Shown here piece by piece: positions 48,014-58,700 of a DNA stretch of 64,000 bases. A model generated the notes under the pieces. It had not been told where the DNA came from and made no database searches. It saw only the letters and a list, made by a program, of their open reading frames with translations. The stretch is taken from the NCBI RefSeq assembly GCF_001570585.1, contig NZ_BBXF01000002.1, positions 1,376,077 through 1,440,076 of the forward strand. The letters run 5' to 3'. The translations under genes and the position numbers were made by a program. The DNA comes from Herbidospora daliensis (GTDB lineage: Bacteria > Actinomycetota > Actinomycetes > Streptosporangiales > Streptosporangiaceae). Every line of letters begins with the position of its first letter. Position 1 is the stretch's first letter.

Positions 48014-49243
48014 CTAATCCTGGGGCGCGGCCACCTGGGGGCCGTGGCCGGGGGCGACCGAGCCCTGGAGGACCAGGGCCGCGCCGCCGATGGCCGCCGA
48101 GTCGCGCGGGTTGCTCGACAGGTCGACCTGCACGGGGTGGACGTGCCGCGAGAACGCGCTCTCGCCGAGCCGGCGCCGGATCTCGCTGACGTACCGGGAA
48201 CCGGCGACCGCGAAGCCCGGCCCCGCGAGCACAAGCGTGTCGAGGTCCCACAGGTTGGCCAGGGTCAGCGCGCCGTCGGCCAGCAGCGAGGCCGACTCGT
48301 CGATCAGCGCGCGGGCCTGGTCGTCGCCGTAGACGGCGGCGCGGGCGAGCACGTCGAAGGCGCGCGGGTAGGGGTCGTCGGGGCGGACGCCGAGGCGGTC
48401 GGCCAGGCCGGGGATGGTGCGGGCGCGGGCGACCAGGGCCGCCGGGGCGGCGTAGAGCTCCAGGCAGCCCCGGTTGCCGCAGCGGCAGAGGGCGCCGTCG
48501 CGCACGACCGACACGTGGCCGATCTCGCCCGCGTTGGAGCTGGCGCCGCGCTGGAGCGATCCGTCGAGGACGACGCCCGAGCCGATGCCCGAGTTCATGT
48601 AGAGGCAGCCGAAGGTGCGGTCGCGGGAGACCTGGCGTCCCCAGAACTCGCCGACGGAGGCGGCGGCGGCGTCGCTGTCGACCAGCACCGGCACGCCGAG
48701 CGCCGACAGCTCACGCCGCAGGTCGAGCTCTTCGAGGCCGGGCACCGCCAGGAACCGGCCGCGGGCGACGTCGACCGGGCCGGGCGCGACGACGGCCAGC
48801 CCGGCCACGCTCTGCGGGGCGAGGCCCAGCCCGGCGGTCACGTGGTGGTAGAGCGCGGCCAGTTGCGCGACCAGGTCGTCGGAGACCGCGACGAGTTCGC
48901 GGCCGATGGTGCCGCCGCGGGTGTCGGTGACCACGCAGGTCAGCGCGTCGGCGCCGACGCGGATGCCGACGCCGTACGCCGAGCGCGAGTTGATGACCAG
49001 CATGGTGCGCGGTTTGCCGCCGGTCGCCACCGTGTCGCCGGTCTCCCGCACCACCCCGTCGTCGAGCAGGCGGCGCACGATGTTGGAGATCGTCGGCTGG
49101 GTCAGGCCGGTCGCCTTGACGAGTTCCACCCGGCTGATCGGGCCCGACGACCGGATGAGGTCGACGACGAGCGCACGGCTCCCGGGTCCCGCAGCCGCGG
49201 ACTCTCGCCTGGCCAACGTGACCCCTTCCACCTTCACCGGCAT
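48014..49243 (-). CDS. ROK family transcriptional repressor (NagC/XylR-like)
   Basis: 409 residues from ATG 49243; an internal GTG or TTG start is possible. An N-terminal winged HTH (GPISRVELVKATGLTQPTISNIVRRLLDDGVV) is followed by a ROK sugar-kinase-like domain with zinc motif CRCGNRGCLELYA and GIGSGVVLDG. The ATP-binding loop of true sugar kinases is not obvious, as in other ROK repressors. Divergent from the LacI-like sensor and the sugar-uptake operon, it is the probable local repressor, with a mono- or oligosaccharide from the imported glycan as inducer. Confidence 0.88.
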   Translation of the reverse strand: MPVKVEGVTLARRESAAAGPGSRALVVDLIRSSGPISRVELVKATGLTQPTISNIVRRLLDDGVVRETGDTVATGGKPRTMLVINSRSAYGVGIRVGADALTCVVTDTRGGTIGRELVAVSDDLVAQLAALYHHVTAGLGLAPQSVAGLAVVAPGPVDVARGRFLAVPGLEELDLRRELSALGVPVLVDSDAAAASVGEFWGRQVSRDRTFGCLYMNSGIGSGVVLDGSLQRGASSNAGEIGHVSVVRDGALCRCGNRGCLELYAAPAALVARARTIPGLADRLGVRPDDPYPRAFDVLARAAVYGDDQARALIDESASLLADGALTLANLWDLDTLVLAGPGFAVAGSRYVSEIRRRLGESAFSRHVHPVQVDLSSNPRDSAAIGGAALVLQGSVAPGHGPQVAAPQD

Positions 49244-49285
49244 TACCTTTACGTGCCACGAGGTTAGTTCACGAGGAGGCTGTCG

Positions 49286-50128
49286 ATGGTCGCTGGTCCG
49301 CGGGCGGGCACGCCGGTGGGGCTCGCCCTGGTGCGAGACGCAGAGGTCCTCGGGGCCGAGCCGTTCTTCCACGAGTTCATCGCGGGCATGGAACGGGTGC
49401 TGGTGCCGCTGGGCGTGCCGGTGCTGCTGCAGGTGGTGGCGACGGTGGCGCAGGCGTCCGGGCGGATGCGGGAGTGGGCGGCCGCAGACCAGGTGCAGGG
49501 GGTCATCCTGATCGACCTGCTGCCGGGCGACGAGCGGGTGGCGCTGGTCGGCGAGCTGGGCCTGCCGGCGGTCGTGATCGGCGACCCCGTCACCGCGCGG
49601 GGGTTGCCGGCGGTGTGGACGCAGGACGAGGTCGCGATGCGCGAGGTGGTCGCGAAGCTGGTCGAGAAGGGCCACCGGCACCTCGGCCACGTGGCCGGAC
49701 CGGCCGAGATGGCCCACACGATTATCCGCCGCCGCACGTTCGACGAGGTCGCGGCCGGGCATGGCGTGCGCACGACCACGTTCGACGGCGACTACTCCGA
49801 GGCGGCCGGGGTCCGGGCCGTCGCGGCGCTGGCGCAGATGGACGACCGGCCGACCGCGCTGGTCTTCGACAACGACGTCATGGCGCTGGGGGCGCTGCAG
49901 GAGGCGGCCCGTCTTCAGATGACCGTGCCCGGCGTGCTCTCGCTGATCGCCTGGGACGACTCGGCGCTCTGCCAGCTGGCCGAGCCGCCGCTCAGCGCGG
50001 TGAGCCACGACGTGCAGGCTCTCGGCGAACTGGTGGGGGAGGCGCTCCGGGAGATCCTGGCCGGCGCCCCGGCGAAGGTGATCAGGGCGGTGCCCGCGGC
50101 GCTGGTGACCCGAGGGTCGAGCATTTAA
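49286..50128 (+). CDS. LacI-type ligand-binding protein lacking the DNA-binding domain
   Basis: 280 residues, ATG at 49286 with GAGGAGG six bases upstream, so the short start is genuine. The whole protein corresponds to the effector domain of LacI/GalR repressors (VGLALVRDAEVLGAEPFFHEFIAGMERVL ... GVILIDLLPGDE ... HRHLGHVAGP ... TALVFDNDVMALGAL ... LIAWDDSALCQLAEPPLSAV). There is no N-terminal HTH and no signal peptide, so it is a cytoplasmic sugar-binding protein. It might modulate the neighbouring ROK repressor, bind imported sugar, or form mixed dimers with another LacI protein; all of this is inference. It is the first gene on the uptake side. Confidence 0.82.
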   Translation: MVAGPRAGTPVGLALVRDAEVLGAEPFFHEFIAGMERVLVPLGVPVLLQVVATVAQASGRMREWAAADQVQGVILIDLLPGDERVALVGELGLPAVVIGDPVTARGLPAVWTQDEVAMREVVAKLVEKGHRHLGHVAGPAEMAHTIIRRRTFDEVAAGHGVRTTTFDGDYSEAAGVRAVAALAQMDDRPTALVFDNDVMALGALQEAARLQMTVPGVLSLIAWDDSALCQLAEPPLSAVSHDVQALGELVGEALREILAGAPAKVIRAVPAALVTRGSSI

Positions 50129-50129
50129 T

Positions 50130-50142
50130 AGATTACTAATCT
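50130..50142. promoter_or_regulatory. Operator upstream of the sugar-uptake operon
   Basis: Perfect 13-bp palindrome AGATTA-C-TAATCT, beginning two bases after the LacI-like gene stop and 72 bp before the binding-protein gene. It lies in an AT-rich patch (TTTAATAGATTACTAATCTTT) that stands out in this genome. It is a likely ROK-repressor site; ROK operators are typically AT-rich inverted repeats. Confidence 0.65.
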
Positions 50143-50213
50143 TTCTTATTGACCCCGGGGCGTCCGGTCCTGTTTGCTGTGGTGCAGCACACCCCAGCAG
50201 CAAAGGAAGCCCC

Positions 50214-51482
50214 ATGCGTCGCATCGCCTTCGCGGCCGGAGCTCTTGTTCTCGCCCTCGCCTCCTGCGGCACCTCCGCCGAGGAGCCCCCGGCCGCCCAG
50301 GGCGGCTCCATAGACGTCGTCACCCGCTGGACGGCCGGCAACTCCGCCGCCGCGGCCCAGAAGCGGGTCTTCGATAAGTTCACGGCCGAGACCGGGATCA
50401 CCGTCAACCTGACCGAGGGCCTGGAGGCCATCGACGACCAGGTGGAGACCGCCGTCGCGGCCGGCAAGTCGCCCGACCTCGTGATCGTCAACCTCTTCGA
50501 CAAGACCGTCGGCTGGCTCGACGCCGGGGTCACCGTCCCGGTCGACCAGTACGTCAAGGACTGGGGCCTCGAAGGGAAGATCAAGCCCGAGGCGCTGAAC
50601 GAGTGGAAGGCCGCCGGCGGCGTCCAGGGCCTGCCCTACTCCGGGTTCGGCTGGCCGCTCTGGTACAACACCGAACTGCTCGCCAAGGCCGGGGTCGCCG
50701 CGCCGCCGAAGACCACCGACGAGCTCAAGGACGCCGCCAAGAAGCTGCGCGCGGCCGGCATCGGCCCGATCACCGTCGGCGGCAACGACTGGACCGGCCA
50801 GAAGCTCTTCTACCAGATCGCCCAGTCGTTCACCGACGCCGCGACGATGCAGAAGGTCATGCGGGAGGGCGGCTACTGCGCCACCCCGTCGGTGCTGAAG
50901 GGCATCGAGTTGTTCACCGACCTGCGCGACGCCGAGGTGTTCGTCGACAACGTCGCGGGCCTGTCGGCCGACGACATGTACGCGTCCTACTACTCCGGCA
51001 AGGCCGCGATCATGTCGGCCGGGTCGTGGGCGTACACGGAGTCGAAGGCGGCGGGAACCGGCATCGAGACCCGCACCACCCTCGGCGGGTTCCCCGTGCC
51101 GAGCGGGTCGGCCTTCACCAAGCCGACCGCCTACCAGGGCTTCACCGGCGTCGGCTTCATGATCACCAAGCGGGGCGCCTCGCCGGAGAAGATCGACCTG
51201 GTCAAGCAGCTCGTCACCCGCTTCTACGACGACGCCACGGTCGGCGACTTCGTGAAGGACAGCAGCATCGTGCCGCCGACCACCGGCGACTTCGCCTCCT
51301 ACGCGACCGACCCGCTGTTGAAGGCGTCTCTTGGCCTCGACGGGGCCGTCGACTACGCGGTCCTGCCGGACGTCTGGATCGGGTCGGCCTCCGACCCGAT
51401 CACGACCGTCCTGGCCGGAGCCTATGGCGAGGCCACGCCGCAGGAGATCTGCGCGGGCCTCGACACCGCCACGCAGGGCTGA
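50214..51482 (+). CDS. ABC sugar transporter substrate-binding lipoprotein
   Basis: 422 residues, ATG at 50214 with AAAGGAAG upstream. Lipobox LALASC with modified C18 after a short signal sequence. Family 1 extracellular solute-binding protein (IDVVTRWTAGNSAAAAQKRVFDKFTAETG ... LPYSGFGWPLWYNTELLAKAGV ... GKAAIMSAGSWAY). Typical ligands are oligosaccharides. It is the first structural gene of the operon with two permeases and two glycosidases, so it probably binds the oligosaccharide released by the secreted GH95 enzyme. Confidence 0.93.
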   Translation: MRRIAFAAGALVLALASCGTSAEEPPAAQGGSIDVVTRWTAGNSAAAAQKRVFDKFTAETGITVNLTEGLEAIDDQVETAVAAGKSPDLVIVNLFDKTVGWLDAGVTVPVDQYVKDWGLEGKIKPEALNEWKAAGGVQGLPYSGFGWPLWYNTELLAKAGVAAPPKTTDELKDAAKKLRAAGIGPITVGGNDWTGQKLFYQIAQSFTDAATMQKVMREGGYCATPSVLKGIELFTDLRDAEVFVDNVAGLSADDMYASYYSGKAAIMSAGSWAYTESKAAGTGIETRTTLGGFPVPSGSAFTKPTAYQGFTGVGFMITKRGASPEKIDLVKQLVTRFYDDATVGDFVKDSSIVPPTTGDFASYATDPLLKASLGLDGAVDYAVLPDVWIGSASDPITTVLAGAYGEATPQEICAGLDTATQG

Positions 51483-51502
51483 GCGACCACCCCCGCCGAG
51501 TA

Positions 51503-51529
51503 GGGGCCGCCGTGCGCCGCGGCGGCCCC
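51503..51529 (+). terminator. Hairpin between the binding-protein and permease genes
   Basis: Perfect 10-bp stem GGGGCCGCCG / CGGCGGCCCC with loop TGCGCCG and no U-run, inside the 68-bp gap. Such hairpins after binding-protein genes usually stabilise the upstream mRNA or partially terminate, giving more binding protein than permease. Confidence 0.65.
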
Positions 51530-51550
51530 ACCCCCGCTTCAAGGATCCAC

Positions 51551-52420
51551 ATGCCCAGGTCCCGCCTGCTCTGGCTGACCGTCCCGTCTCTCCTCTGGTT
51601 CGCCGTCTTCTCCGTCGGCCCGCTCGTCGCGATGTTCGCCATCGCCACGCTCAAGTGGAAGGGGCTGCTGTACGAGCCCGCGTACATCGGCCTCGGCAAC
51701 GTCACCAAGGTGCTGGCCGACCCGGCCTTCCACGCGGCCGTCCGCAACAGCCTCATCCAGGTCGCCGTCGCGATCCCGGTGATGATCCCGCTGGCCTTCA
51801 TGCTCGGCTACCACCTGAACACCCGGCCGCGCGGCTACCGCGTGTTGTCGGTGCTCTACTTCTCGCCGGGCCTCATCTCGATCTCCACCACCGGCATGAT
51901 CTTCTACGGCGTGTTGTCGCCCAACGGCGGCGTCAACGGCCTGCTGGGCGCGGTCGGGCTCGACTCGCTCGCCACCGCGTGGCTGGCCGACCCGGCCACC
52001 GCGCTCCCCGCCCTCATCGCCGTCGACCTGTGGCGCGGCGTCGGCTGGACCGCCGTGTTGTTCGCGGCCCGGCTGGCGAGCCTCGACGGCGAGGTGCTGG
52101 AGGCCGCGCAGATCGACGGCGCGGGCCGGTTCCGCACCATGTGGCGGGTCGCGTTCCCGATGGTGAAGGACTACGTCCGCACCCTGACCATGCTCCAGTT
52201 CCTCTGGACGCTGTTCACCTCGGCCGCGCTGATCCTGCTGCTCACCAAGGGCGGGCCGGGCACCTCGTCGACGACGTTGTCCTACCTCGTCTACGCCAAG
52301 GCCTTCTCGCAGCGCGACCTCGGCTACAGCCAGGTCGTGGGCGTGGTGCTGCTGCTGGTCGGCGTCACCGGGATGTTCCTGATCAGGGCCCTGTTCCGGA
52401 CGAAGGAGGAGAGCCGGTGA
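51551..52420 (+). CDS. ABC sugar transporter permease (MalF/UgpA-like)
   Basis: 289 residues, ATG at 51551 after AAGGA. Six predicted membrane segments, starting with [26 protein letters not shown]. The cytoplasmic EAA loop is [22 protein letters not shown]. It forms the membrane channel with the next gene. The stop overlaps the start of the second permease by 4 bp. No ATPase gene is in the operon. Confidence 0.93.
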   Translation: MPRSRLLWLTVPSLLWFAVFSVGPLVAMFAIATLKWKGLLYEPAYIGLGNVTKVLADPAFHAAVRNSLIQVAVAIPVMIPLAFMLGYHLNTRPRGYRVLSVLYFSPGLISISTTGMIFYGVLSPNGGVNGLLGAVGLDSLATAWLADPATALPALIAVDLWRGVGWTAVLFAARLASLDGEVLEAAQIDGAGRFRTMWRVAFPMVKDYVRTLTMLQFLWTLFTSAALILLLTKGGPGTSSTTLSYLVYAKAFSQRDLGYSQVVGVVLLLVGVTGMFLIRALFRTKEESR

Positions 52421-53229
52421 AGCCGCGCTTCGCGACCGTCCTGTCGTGGCTCTACGCGCTGATCCTGGCGGTGCCGCTCTACTACCTGGCCGTCAGCGCG
52501 CTGAAGACCAACATCGAGATCTTCACCGAGCCGTTCGCGCTGCCCGCGACATGGCTCTGGCACAACTTCGCCACCGCCTGGGAGACCGCGCGGCTCGGCC
52601 CGGCACTGCTCAACTCGGTGCTGGTGTCGGGCGTGGCGATCGTGCTGACGCTGGCGCTGGCCGTGCCCGCCGCCTACGCGCTGGCCCGGACCGACAACCG
52701 GCTGGCGAGGGTCGTCACGGGCACGTTCTCGGCCGGGTTCCTCATCCCGCCGTTCGCGGCGCTGATCCCGACCGTGGTGCTCGCCATCGAACTCGGCCTG
52801 TACGGCACCCGCGAGTTCCAGATGCTCTTCCTCCCCGCCAGCGCGCTGCCGCTGTCGGTGCTGCTGCTGACGCAGTTCATGCTGACCGTGCCGCCCGCCC
52901 TGGCGGAGTCGGCCGCGATGGAGGGCGCCGGGCACTGGACGCTGCTGACCAGGGTCTACGTGCCGATCGCGATGCCCGGGGTGGTCAGCGTGGCCATCCT
53001 CCAGCTCCTCACCTTCTGGAACGAGTACCTGTTCGCCCTGACGATCACCGGCACCGCGCCGGACGTCCGGACCGTCCAGGTCGCTCTGCCGACTCTGCTC
53101 TCCGACGCGACCGACCTCGGCGTGCTCGCCGCGGGCACCGTGCTCACCGTGCTGCCGGTGTACGTCGCGTACGCGCTGCTCAACCGTCGTATGCAGGAAG
53201 CACTCACCGCGGGGGCGGTCAAGGGATGA
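52417..53229 (+). CDS. ABC sugar transporter permease (MalG/UgpE-like)
   Basis: 270 residues, GTG at 52417 within the stop of the previous gene; GGAGAG is upstream. Six membrane segments and the EAA loop [25 protein letters not shown]. The stop overlaps the beta-mannosidase start by 4 bp, which ties transport to intracellular hydrolysis. In Streptomyces such carbohydrate importers lacking an ATPase use the shared MsiK protein; the same is assumed here. Confidence 0.93.
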   Translation: MKPRFATVLSWLYALILAVPLYYLAVSALKTNIEIFTEPFALPATWLWHNFATAWETARLGPALLNSVLVSGVAIVLTLALAVPAAYALARTDNRLARVVTGTFSAGFLIPPFAALIPTVVLAIELGLYGTREFQMLFLPASALPLSVLLLTQFMLTVPPALAESAAMEGAGHWTLLTRVYVPIAMPGVVSVAILQLLTFWNEYLFALTITGTAPDVRTVQVALPTLLSDATDLGVLAAGTVLTVLPVYVAYALLNRRMQEALTAGAVKG

Positions 53230-55742
53230 CTCAGACAACCGAAACTCCGACCACCGTCCGCCACGACCTCGGCGGCGTGTGGGAACTGACCTGGGCCGGC
53301 GGCCCGGGGCCCGAGCGCTCGATCACGATCCCGGCTACCGTGCCGGGCGAGGTGCACACCGCCCTGATGGCGGCCGGGCTGCTCGACGACCCCACCGTGG
53401 GCCTCAACGAACTGGCCCAACACTGGGTCGGCCACTCGCAGTGGGTCTACCGCCGCACCTTCCACCACGTGCGGACCGGCCGCACCGACCTGGTCGCCGA
53501 CGGGCTCGACACCGTCGCCGACGTCTACGTGAACGGCCGTCAGGTCGGCAGCGCCCGCGACCAGCACCTCGCCTACCGCTGGCGGGTCGACGACGTGCTC
53601 GTCGACGGCGAGAACACGGTCGAGATCCGGTTCGCCTCCGCCTGGGAGGCGGCGCTCGCCCACGAACACGAGCACGGCCCGCTGCCCAGCCCCTACGACG
53701 AGCCCTACGCCCACGTCCGCAAGGCGGCGGCGAACTTCGGCTGGGACTGGGGACCCCACTTCGTCACGGCCGGGATCTGGCGGGACATCCGGCTGGAGAC
53801 GTACACGGCCCGCATCGACCACGTCCGGCCGCTGGTCACGCTGACGGGCGGAACCGCGCTGGTCGACGTGCGGGTGCGGGTCGACGCGCCCGAGGGCGCC
53901 GAGGTCCGGGCCGACCTGACCGATCCGTCCGGGGTCCACCTGGCCCAGGCGGTCGGGTTCGTCGAGGGCGACGAGGCGCGGCTGCTCGTGGAGGTCGGCG
54001 ACCCTCGGCTCTGGTGGCCCGTCGGGCTGGGCGACCAGCCGCTCTACCGGCTCGACGTGACGCTCGGGGACTTCGACGCCGCGTCCACCCGCTTCGGGCT
54101 GCGCAGCGTCGCGATCGACGAGAGCCCCGACGAGCTCGGCACCCGCTGGGCGCTGGTCGTGAACGGCCGGAAGGTCAAGGTGCGGGGCTACAACTGGATC
54201 CCCGACGACACCTTCGCCAGCCGGGCCACGCCCGAGCGGACCGCCCAGCGCATCGACCAGGCCGTCGCCGGGAACGCGAACCTGCTGCGCGTCTGGGGCG
54301 GCGGTCACTTCGTCACCGAGGAGTTCCTCGACGCGTGCGACGAGCGCGGCGTCCTGGTGTGGCACGACTTCCTCTTCGCCTGCGCGGCCTACTGCGAGGA
54401 CGACGAGATGGTCGAGCTGGTCACCGCCGAGGCCGAGCAGGCCGTCGCCCGGATGGCCGCCCACCCCAGCCTGGTGATCTGGTGCGGCGGCAACGAGACC
54501 GTGCTCGGCTGGCACCACTGGGGCTGGGCCGACCAGGTCGGGGTCAGGGGGTGGGGCGCCCGCTACTACCTCGACCTGCTGCCGAAGGTGCTCGAACGGC
54601 TCGACCCGACCCGCCCCTACGTGGCGAACTCGCCCTGGTCGGGGTCGATCGACCGCGACCCGGCCGTCGACACCCACGGCATCAGCCACCTGTGGGACGC
54701 CTGGAACGAGCGCGACTACGCCCACTACCGCTACCACGACCCGTCGTTCGTGTCGGAGATGGGCTGGTGCGGCCCGCCCGCCTGGACCACCCTCCAGCGG
54801 GCCGTGCCGGGGGAGGAGCCGGGCCCCGGCTCGCCGCTCACCCGCCACCACCTGCGCGCCATCGACGGCCTGCACAAGCTGACCCGCGGCCTCCAGCCCC
54901 ACGTGCCCGCGCCGCGCACCGACGCCGACTGGCACTTCGCCACCCAGATCGTGCAGGCCCGCGCGGTCGCGGCCGGCGTCGAGTGGTTGCGGTCGCGGGA
55001 ACGGTGCGCGGGCGCGGTGGTCTGGCAGCTCAACGACTGCTGGCCGGTGATCAGCTGGTCGGCCGTCGACGGCGCGGGCATAGAAAAGCCGCTCTGGTAC
55101 GCCCTCCGCCACGCCTTCGCCCCCCGGCTGGTGACCGTGCAGCCGGTGCACCCGGGCCCGACCCACGACCCGACGGGCGACGCGGGCCTGGAGATCGTGC
55201 TGGTCAACGACACGGCGGACGGCTGGGAGACCGAGGTCGTCGTCAGGCGCGTGCGCCTCGACGGCCGCGAGCTCGCCTCCGTCACGATCCCCCTCAGGTG
55301 CCCCGCCGGGGAACTGGTGAAGCACGCCGTCGACCTGGCCCCCGACGACCCCGCCGCCGAGATCCTGCTGGTCGAGGCCGACGGGACCCGGACCACCTGG
55401 GCCTACCGGCCCGACCGCGAGCAGACCGCGCCGCGGCCGGAACAGACCGTCGGCGTCACCGTCGCCGACGGGGAACTGCACGTCACGGTCACCGCCGTGA
55501 CCACGCTGCGCGACGTGTGCGTGGCCGCCGACCGGCTCGCCGGTCACCTCGGCCTCGAACCGCACACGCTCGTCGTGGACACCGCTCTCGTCACGCTGCT
55601 GCCCGGCGAGAGCCACACCTTCCGAGTCACCCGCCGAGACGGTCATGAAATCGGCCAGGCCGTTCTCCCTCACCCCCTGCTCGACGCATCGGTCCGGTCC
55701 TTCGGAGAGGTCACCGGGCCGCATCGCAAAGGAAACCGATGA
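53226..55742 (+). CDS. Cytoplasmic GH2 beta-mannosidase
   Basis: 838 residues, ATG at 53226 overlapping the permease stop. No signal peptide. GH2 layout: a sugar-binding beta-sandwich (about 10-175), an Ig-like domain (about 185-285), a TIM barrel from about 290 and a C-terminal region. The beta-mannosidase signature includes [39 protein letters not shown], acid/base E424 in [10 protein letters not shown] and nucleophile E511 in FVSEMGWCG, with [12 protein letters not shown] near the end. It removes beta-linked mannose (for example from mannan, glucomannan or N-glycan core fragments) after import. The C-terminal 4-bp overlap leads into the secreted GH95 gene. Confidence 0.92.
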   Translation: MTQTTETPTTVRHDLGGVWELTWAGGPGPERSITIPATVPGEVHTALMAAGLLDDPTVGLNELAQHWVGHSQWVYRRTFHHVRTGRTDLVADGLDTVADVYVNGRQVGSARDQHLAYRWRVDDVLVDGENTVEIRFASAWEAALAHEHEHGPLPSPYDEPYAHVRKAAANFGWDWGPHFVTAGIWRDIRLETYTARIDHVRPLVTLTGGTALVDVRVRVDAPEGAEVRADLTDPSGVHLAQAVGFVEGDEARLLVEVGDPRLWWPVGLGDQPLYRLDVTLGDFDAASTRFGLRSVAIDESPDELGTRWALVVNGRKVKVRGYNWIPDDTFASRATPERTAQRIDQAVAGNANLLRVWGGGHFVTEEFLDACDERGVLVWHDFLFACAAYCEDDEMVELVTAEAEQAVARMAAHPSLVIWCGGNETVLGWHHWGWADQVGVRGWGARYYLDLLPKVLERLDPTRPYVANSPWSGSIDRDPAVDTHGISHLWDAWNERDYAHYRYHDPSFVSEMGWCGPPAWTTLQRAVPGEEPGPGSPLTRHHLRAIDGLHKLTRGLQPHVPAPRTDADWHFATQIVQARAVAAGVEWLRSRERCAGAVVWQLNDCWPVISWSAVDGAGIEKPLWYALRHAFAPRLVTVQPVHPGPTHDPTGDAGLEIVLVNDTADGWETEVVVRRVRLDGRELASVTIPLRCPAGELVKHAVDLAPDDPAAEILLVEADGTRTTWAYRPDREQTAPRPEQTVGVTVADGELHVTVTAVTTLRDVCVAADRLAGHLGLEPHTLVVDTALVTLLPGESHTFRVTRRDGHEIGQAVLPHPLLDASVRSFGEVTGPHRKGNR

Positions 55743-58700
55743 AACTCAAGGCCATACTCGGCGGCCTGATAAGCGCCGTCCTGGTCGCGACGACGGTCAC
55801 GCCGACGTACGCGGCCGCCGCGCGCCAGCTCCACGTGGCGAAGACCGGCAACGACGACAACACGGGCACCGCCCAGGCGCCCTACCTCACGATCGGCAAG
55901 GCCGCCCAGGAGGCCCAGCCCGGCGACACCGTCGTCGTGCACGCGGGCCTCTACCGCGAGTGGGTGCGCCCGGCGCGCGGTGGCACCGGCGAGGACGCCC
56001 GCATCACGTACACCAGCGCCGGCGACGGCGAAGTCACGATCAAGGGCTCGGAGGAGATCGACACCTGGACGCGGCAGAGCGGCGACGTCTGGAAGGTCAC
56101 CCTCCCCGACTCCTACTTCGGCTCGTTCAACCCCTACACCGCCAAGCAGTGGCAGGGCGGCGAAGGCGGCTCGTTCCCCGGCTACAGCGCCGGTGACGTC
56201 TACCTGAACGAGCAGGCGTACTACCAGAAGCCCTCGCTCGGCGCGGTCACGTCGGCGGCGAACACCTGGTTCGCCGAGGCCGGCGGCGGCACCACCACGA
56301 TCTACGCCAACTTCGACGGGGCCGACCCCAACGCCAAACTGGCCGAGATCAACGTGCGCCGCCAGGTCTTCGCGCCGGAGGCGTGGGGGCTGGGCTACAT
56401 CACCGTCCGCGGCTTCACGGTCAAGCACGCGGCCGGCACCTACTCCGACTTCCCGAGCAGCCCCGAACGCCGCCAGGCGGGCGCGATCAGCGTCAACGGC
56501 GGGCTGCGCTGGATCATCGAGCAGAACAAGGTGATCAACGCCCGCACGATCGCCATCGACATCGGCCTCGGCTGCGACGAGTGGGCCGGCAACCGGCCCG
56601 GCACGACCCGGACCAGTTTCCGCGACACCGCGAAGTACGGCTCGCACATCGTCCGCAACAACTACATCGGCAAGGCCGGGCAGTCGGGCATCGCGGGCGT
56701 GTTCTCGTGGAACTCCGAGCTCCTCTACAACCTCATCGAGGACACCAACTACCGGGGCGAGTTCAGCGGCGCCGAGACGGCCCCAATCAAGGTCCACTAC
56801 ATGAACGAGGGCCTGATCAAGGGCAACTACGTCCGCAACTCCAAGGGCGGCAACTCCGCCGGCATCTGGACCGACTGGGGCAACCAGAACGTGCGGGTCA
56901 CCGGCAACATCGTGCTGAACGCGCCCTGGGGCTACTACGCCGAAGCGGTGCACGGCCCGATCCTCGTCGACAACAACGTCTTCATCGGCGACGGCGACAT
57001 CCGCATGCTCGACGCGACCGGCGTCGTCTACGCCAACAACCTGTTCCTCGACAGCGGGCGCTTCGCGGTCGACGGCGGCGGCCGGGACAACTACTACTTC
57101 CAGCCCGGCACGATGAACGAGACCAGCGCCCCCAACCCGGTCCAGAAGTTCTTCTGGTTCAACAACCTGGTCCAGGGCATGACGCTGCCGGTCGACGCCA
57201 CGAACAAGACCCACGTGAAGGAGGGCAACGCCACCGGCGCGCTCTCGAACGTGCAGGTCGCGGCCACCAACACCGGCGTGAAGCTCGACTTCACGCTGAC
57301 CGGCGGCACCGGGGCCACCCCGGCGACCCGGGCGCGGGTGGGGGTCATCCCGCTCGCCAACGAGTCGATCGCGGCCGACGTCACCACCGACTTCTTCGGC
57401 AAGCCGTTCAGCGGGGTCGCCGGGCCGTTCGCCGAGGCCGCCCAGGGCGCCAACTCGGTCACGTTGTGGCCCCCGGCGGGCCAGACCGTGCCCGAGCCGC
57501 CCGCGCCGCCGGCCGACGTGCCGACGAACCTGTCGCGGGGGGCCGACGCCAAGGCGAGCGCCTCCTACGAGGACGGCGCCTATCTGGCGAAGAACGCCAT
57601 CGACGGCAACGGTTCCTCGCGCTGGTCGAGCGACCACAGCAACGACCCGAACGCCTGGGTGCAGGTCGACCTCGGCGACGTCTACGACGTCTCGCGGGTG
57701 GTGCTCCAGTGGGAGGCGGCCTACGGGAAGTCGTACAAGCTGCAGATCTCCGACACCGGCGACCAGTGGACCGACGCCTTCTCCACCACTGCCGGGGCCG
57801 GCGGCGTGGAGACGATCCAGGTCCGCAAGCAGGCCCGCTACGTGCGCATGCAGGGTGTGCTGCCGCAGACCCAGTACGGCTACTCGATCTACGAGTTCGA
57901 GATCTACGGCACCCCTGTGCAGCCGGAGGTCCCGGTCAACCTCGCGCTGAACCGCGCGCCGTCGGCGTACACCGCGTCGTCGCAGTCGAACGACGGCAGC
58001 GGGCCGACCGACAGCCAGCCGCAGAACGACCGTTCGGCGTTCCGCGCCTTCGACGGCAACGACGCGACCCGGTGGGGTTCCGACGGCGGCGACACGCAGT
58101 GGCTCCAGGTCGACACCGGCGCGTCCAACCTGGTCGACAAGGTGGTCCTGAAGTGGGAGGCGGCCTACGCGTCCCAGTACAAGATCCAGACCTCCGCGAA
58201 CGGCACGCAGTGGACCGACGTGTCCACGCAGACCGGCGACGGCGGCACCGACGAGATCACCTTCGCCCAGCCGGTCGAAGGCCGCTACTTCCGGGTCCAG
58301 GGCGTCAAGGCCGCCACCCAGTGGGGCCTGTCGCTCTACGAGTTCGAGGTGTACGGAAAGGCGAAGCCCGCCGACGCCGGTCCGGCCTGGCCCGCCTCGG
58401 CGCAGATCGCGATCTCGAACCTGACCGGCACCGCGGGCACCGCCACCTGGCCCGCCGCGTCGGGCACGGTGACCGGCTACCAGGTCTACCTCGGGGCCGC
58501 GCTGAAGGCGACGCTGGGCGCGGAGGCCCGTTCGGTCGACCTGACCGGACTGTCGCCGGGCCGGACCTACACGGTCAAGGTCGTCCCGGTCGGCGGCACC
58601 GCCTTGAGCAGGACCTTCACCACCCCGGGCAACCCGGCCACGCGGGCGTTGTCGACGACCTACCCGAAGACCTACGCCGACTGGGAGGAGGGGCTGCTCG

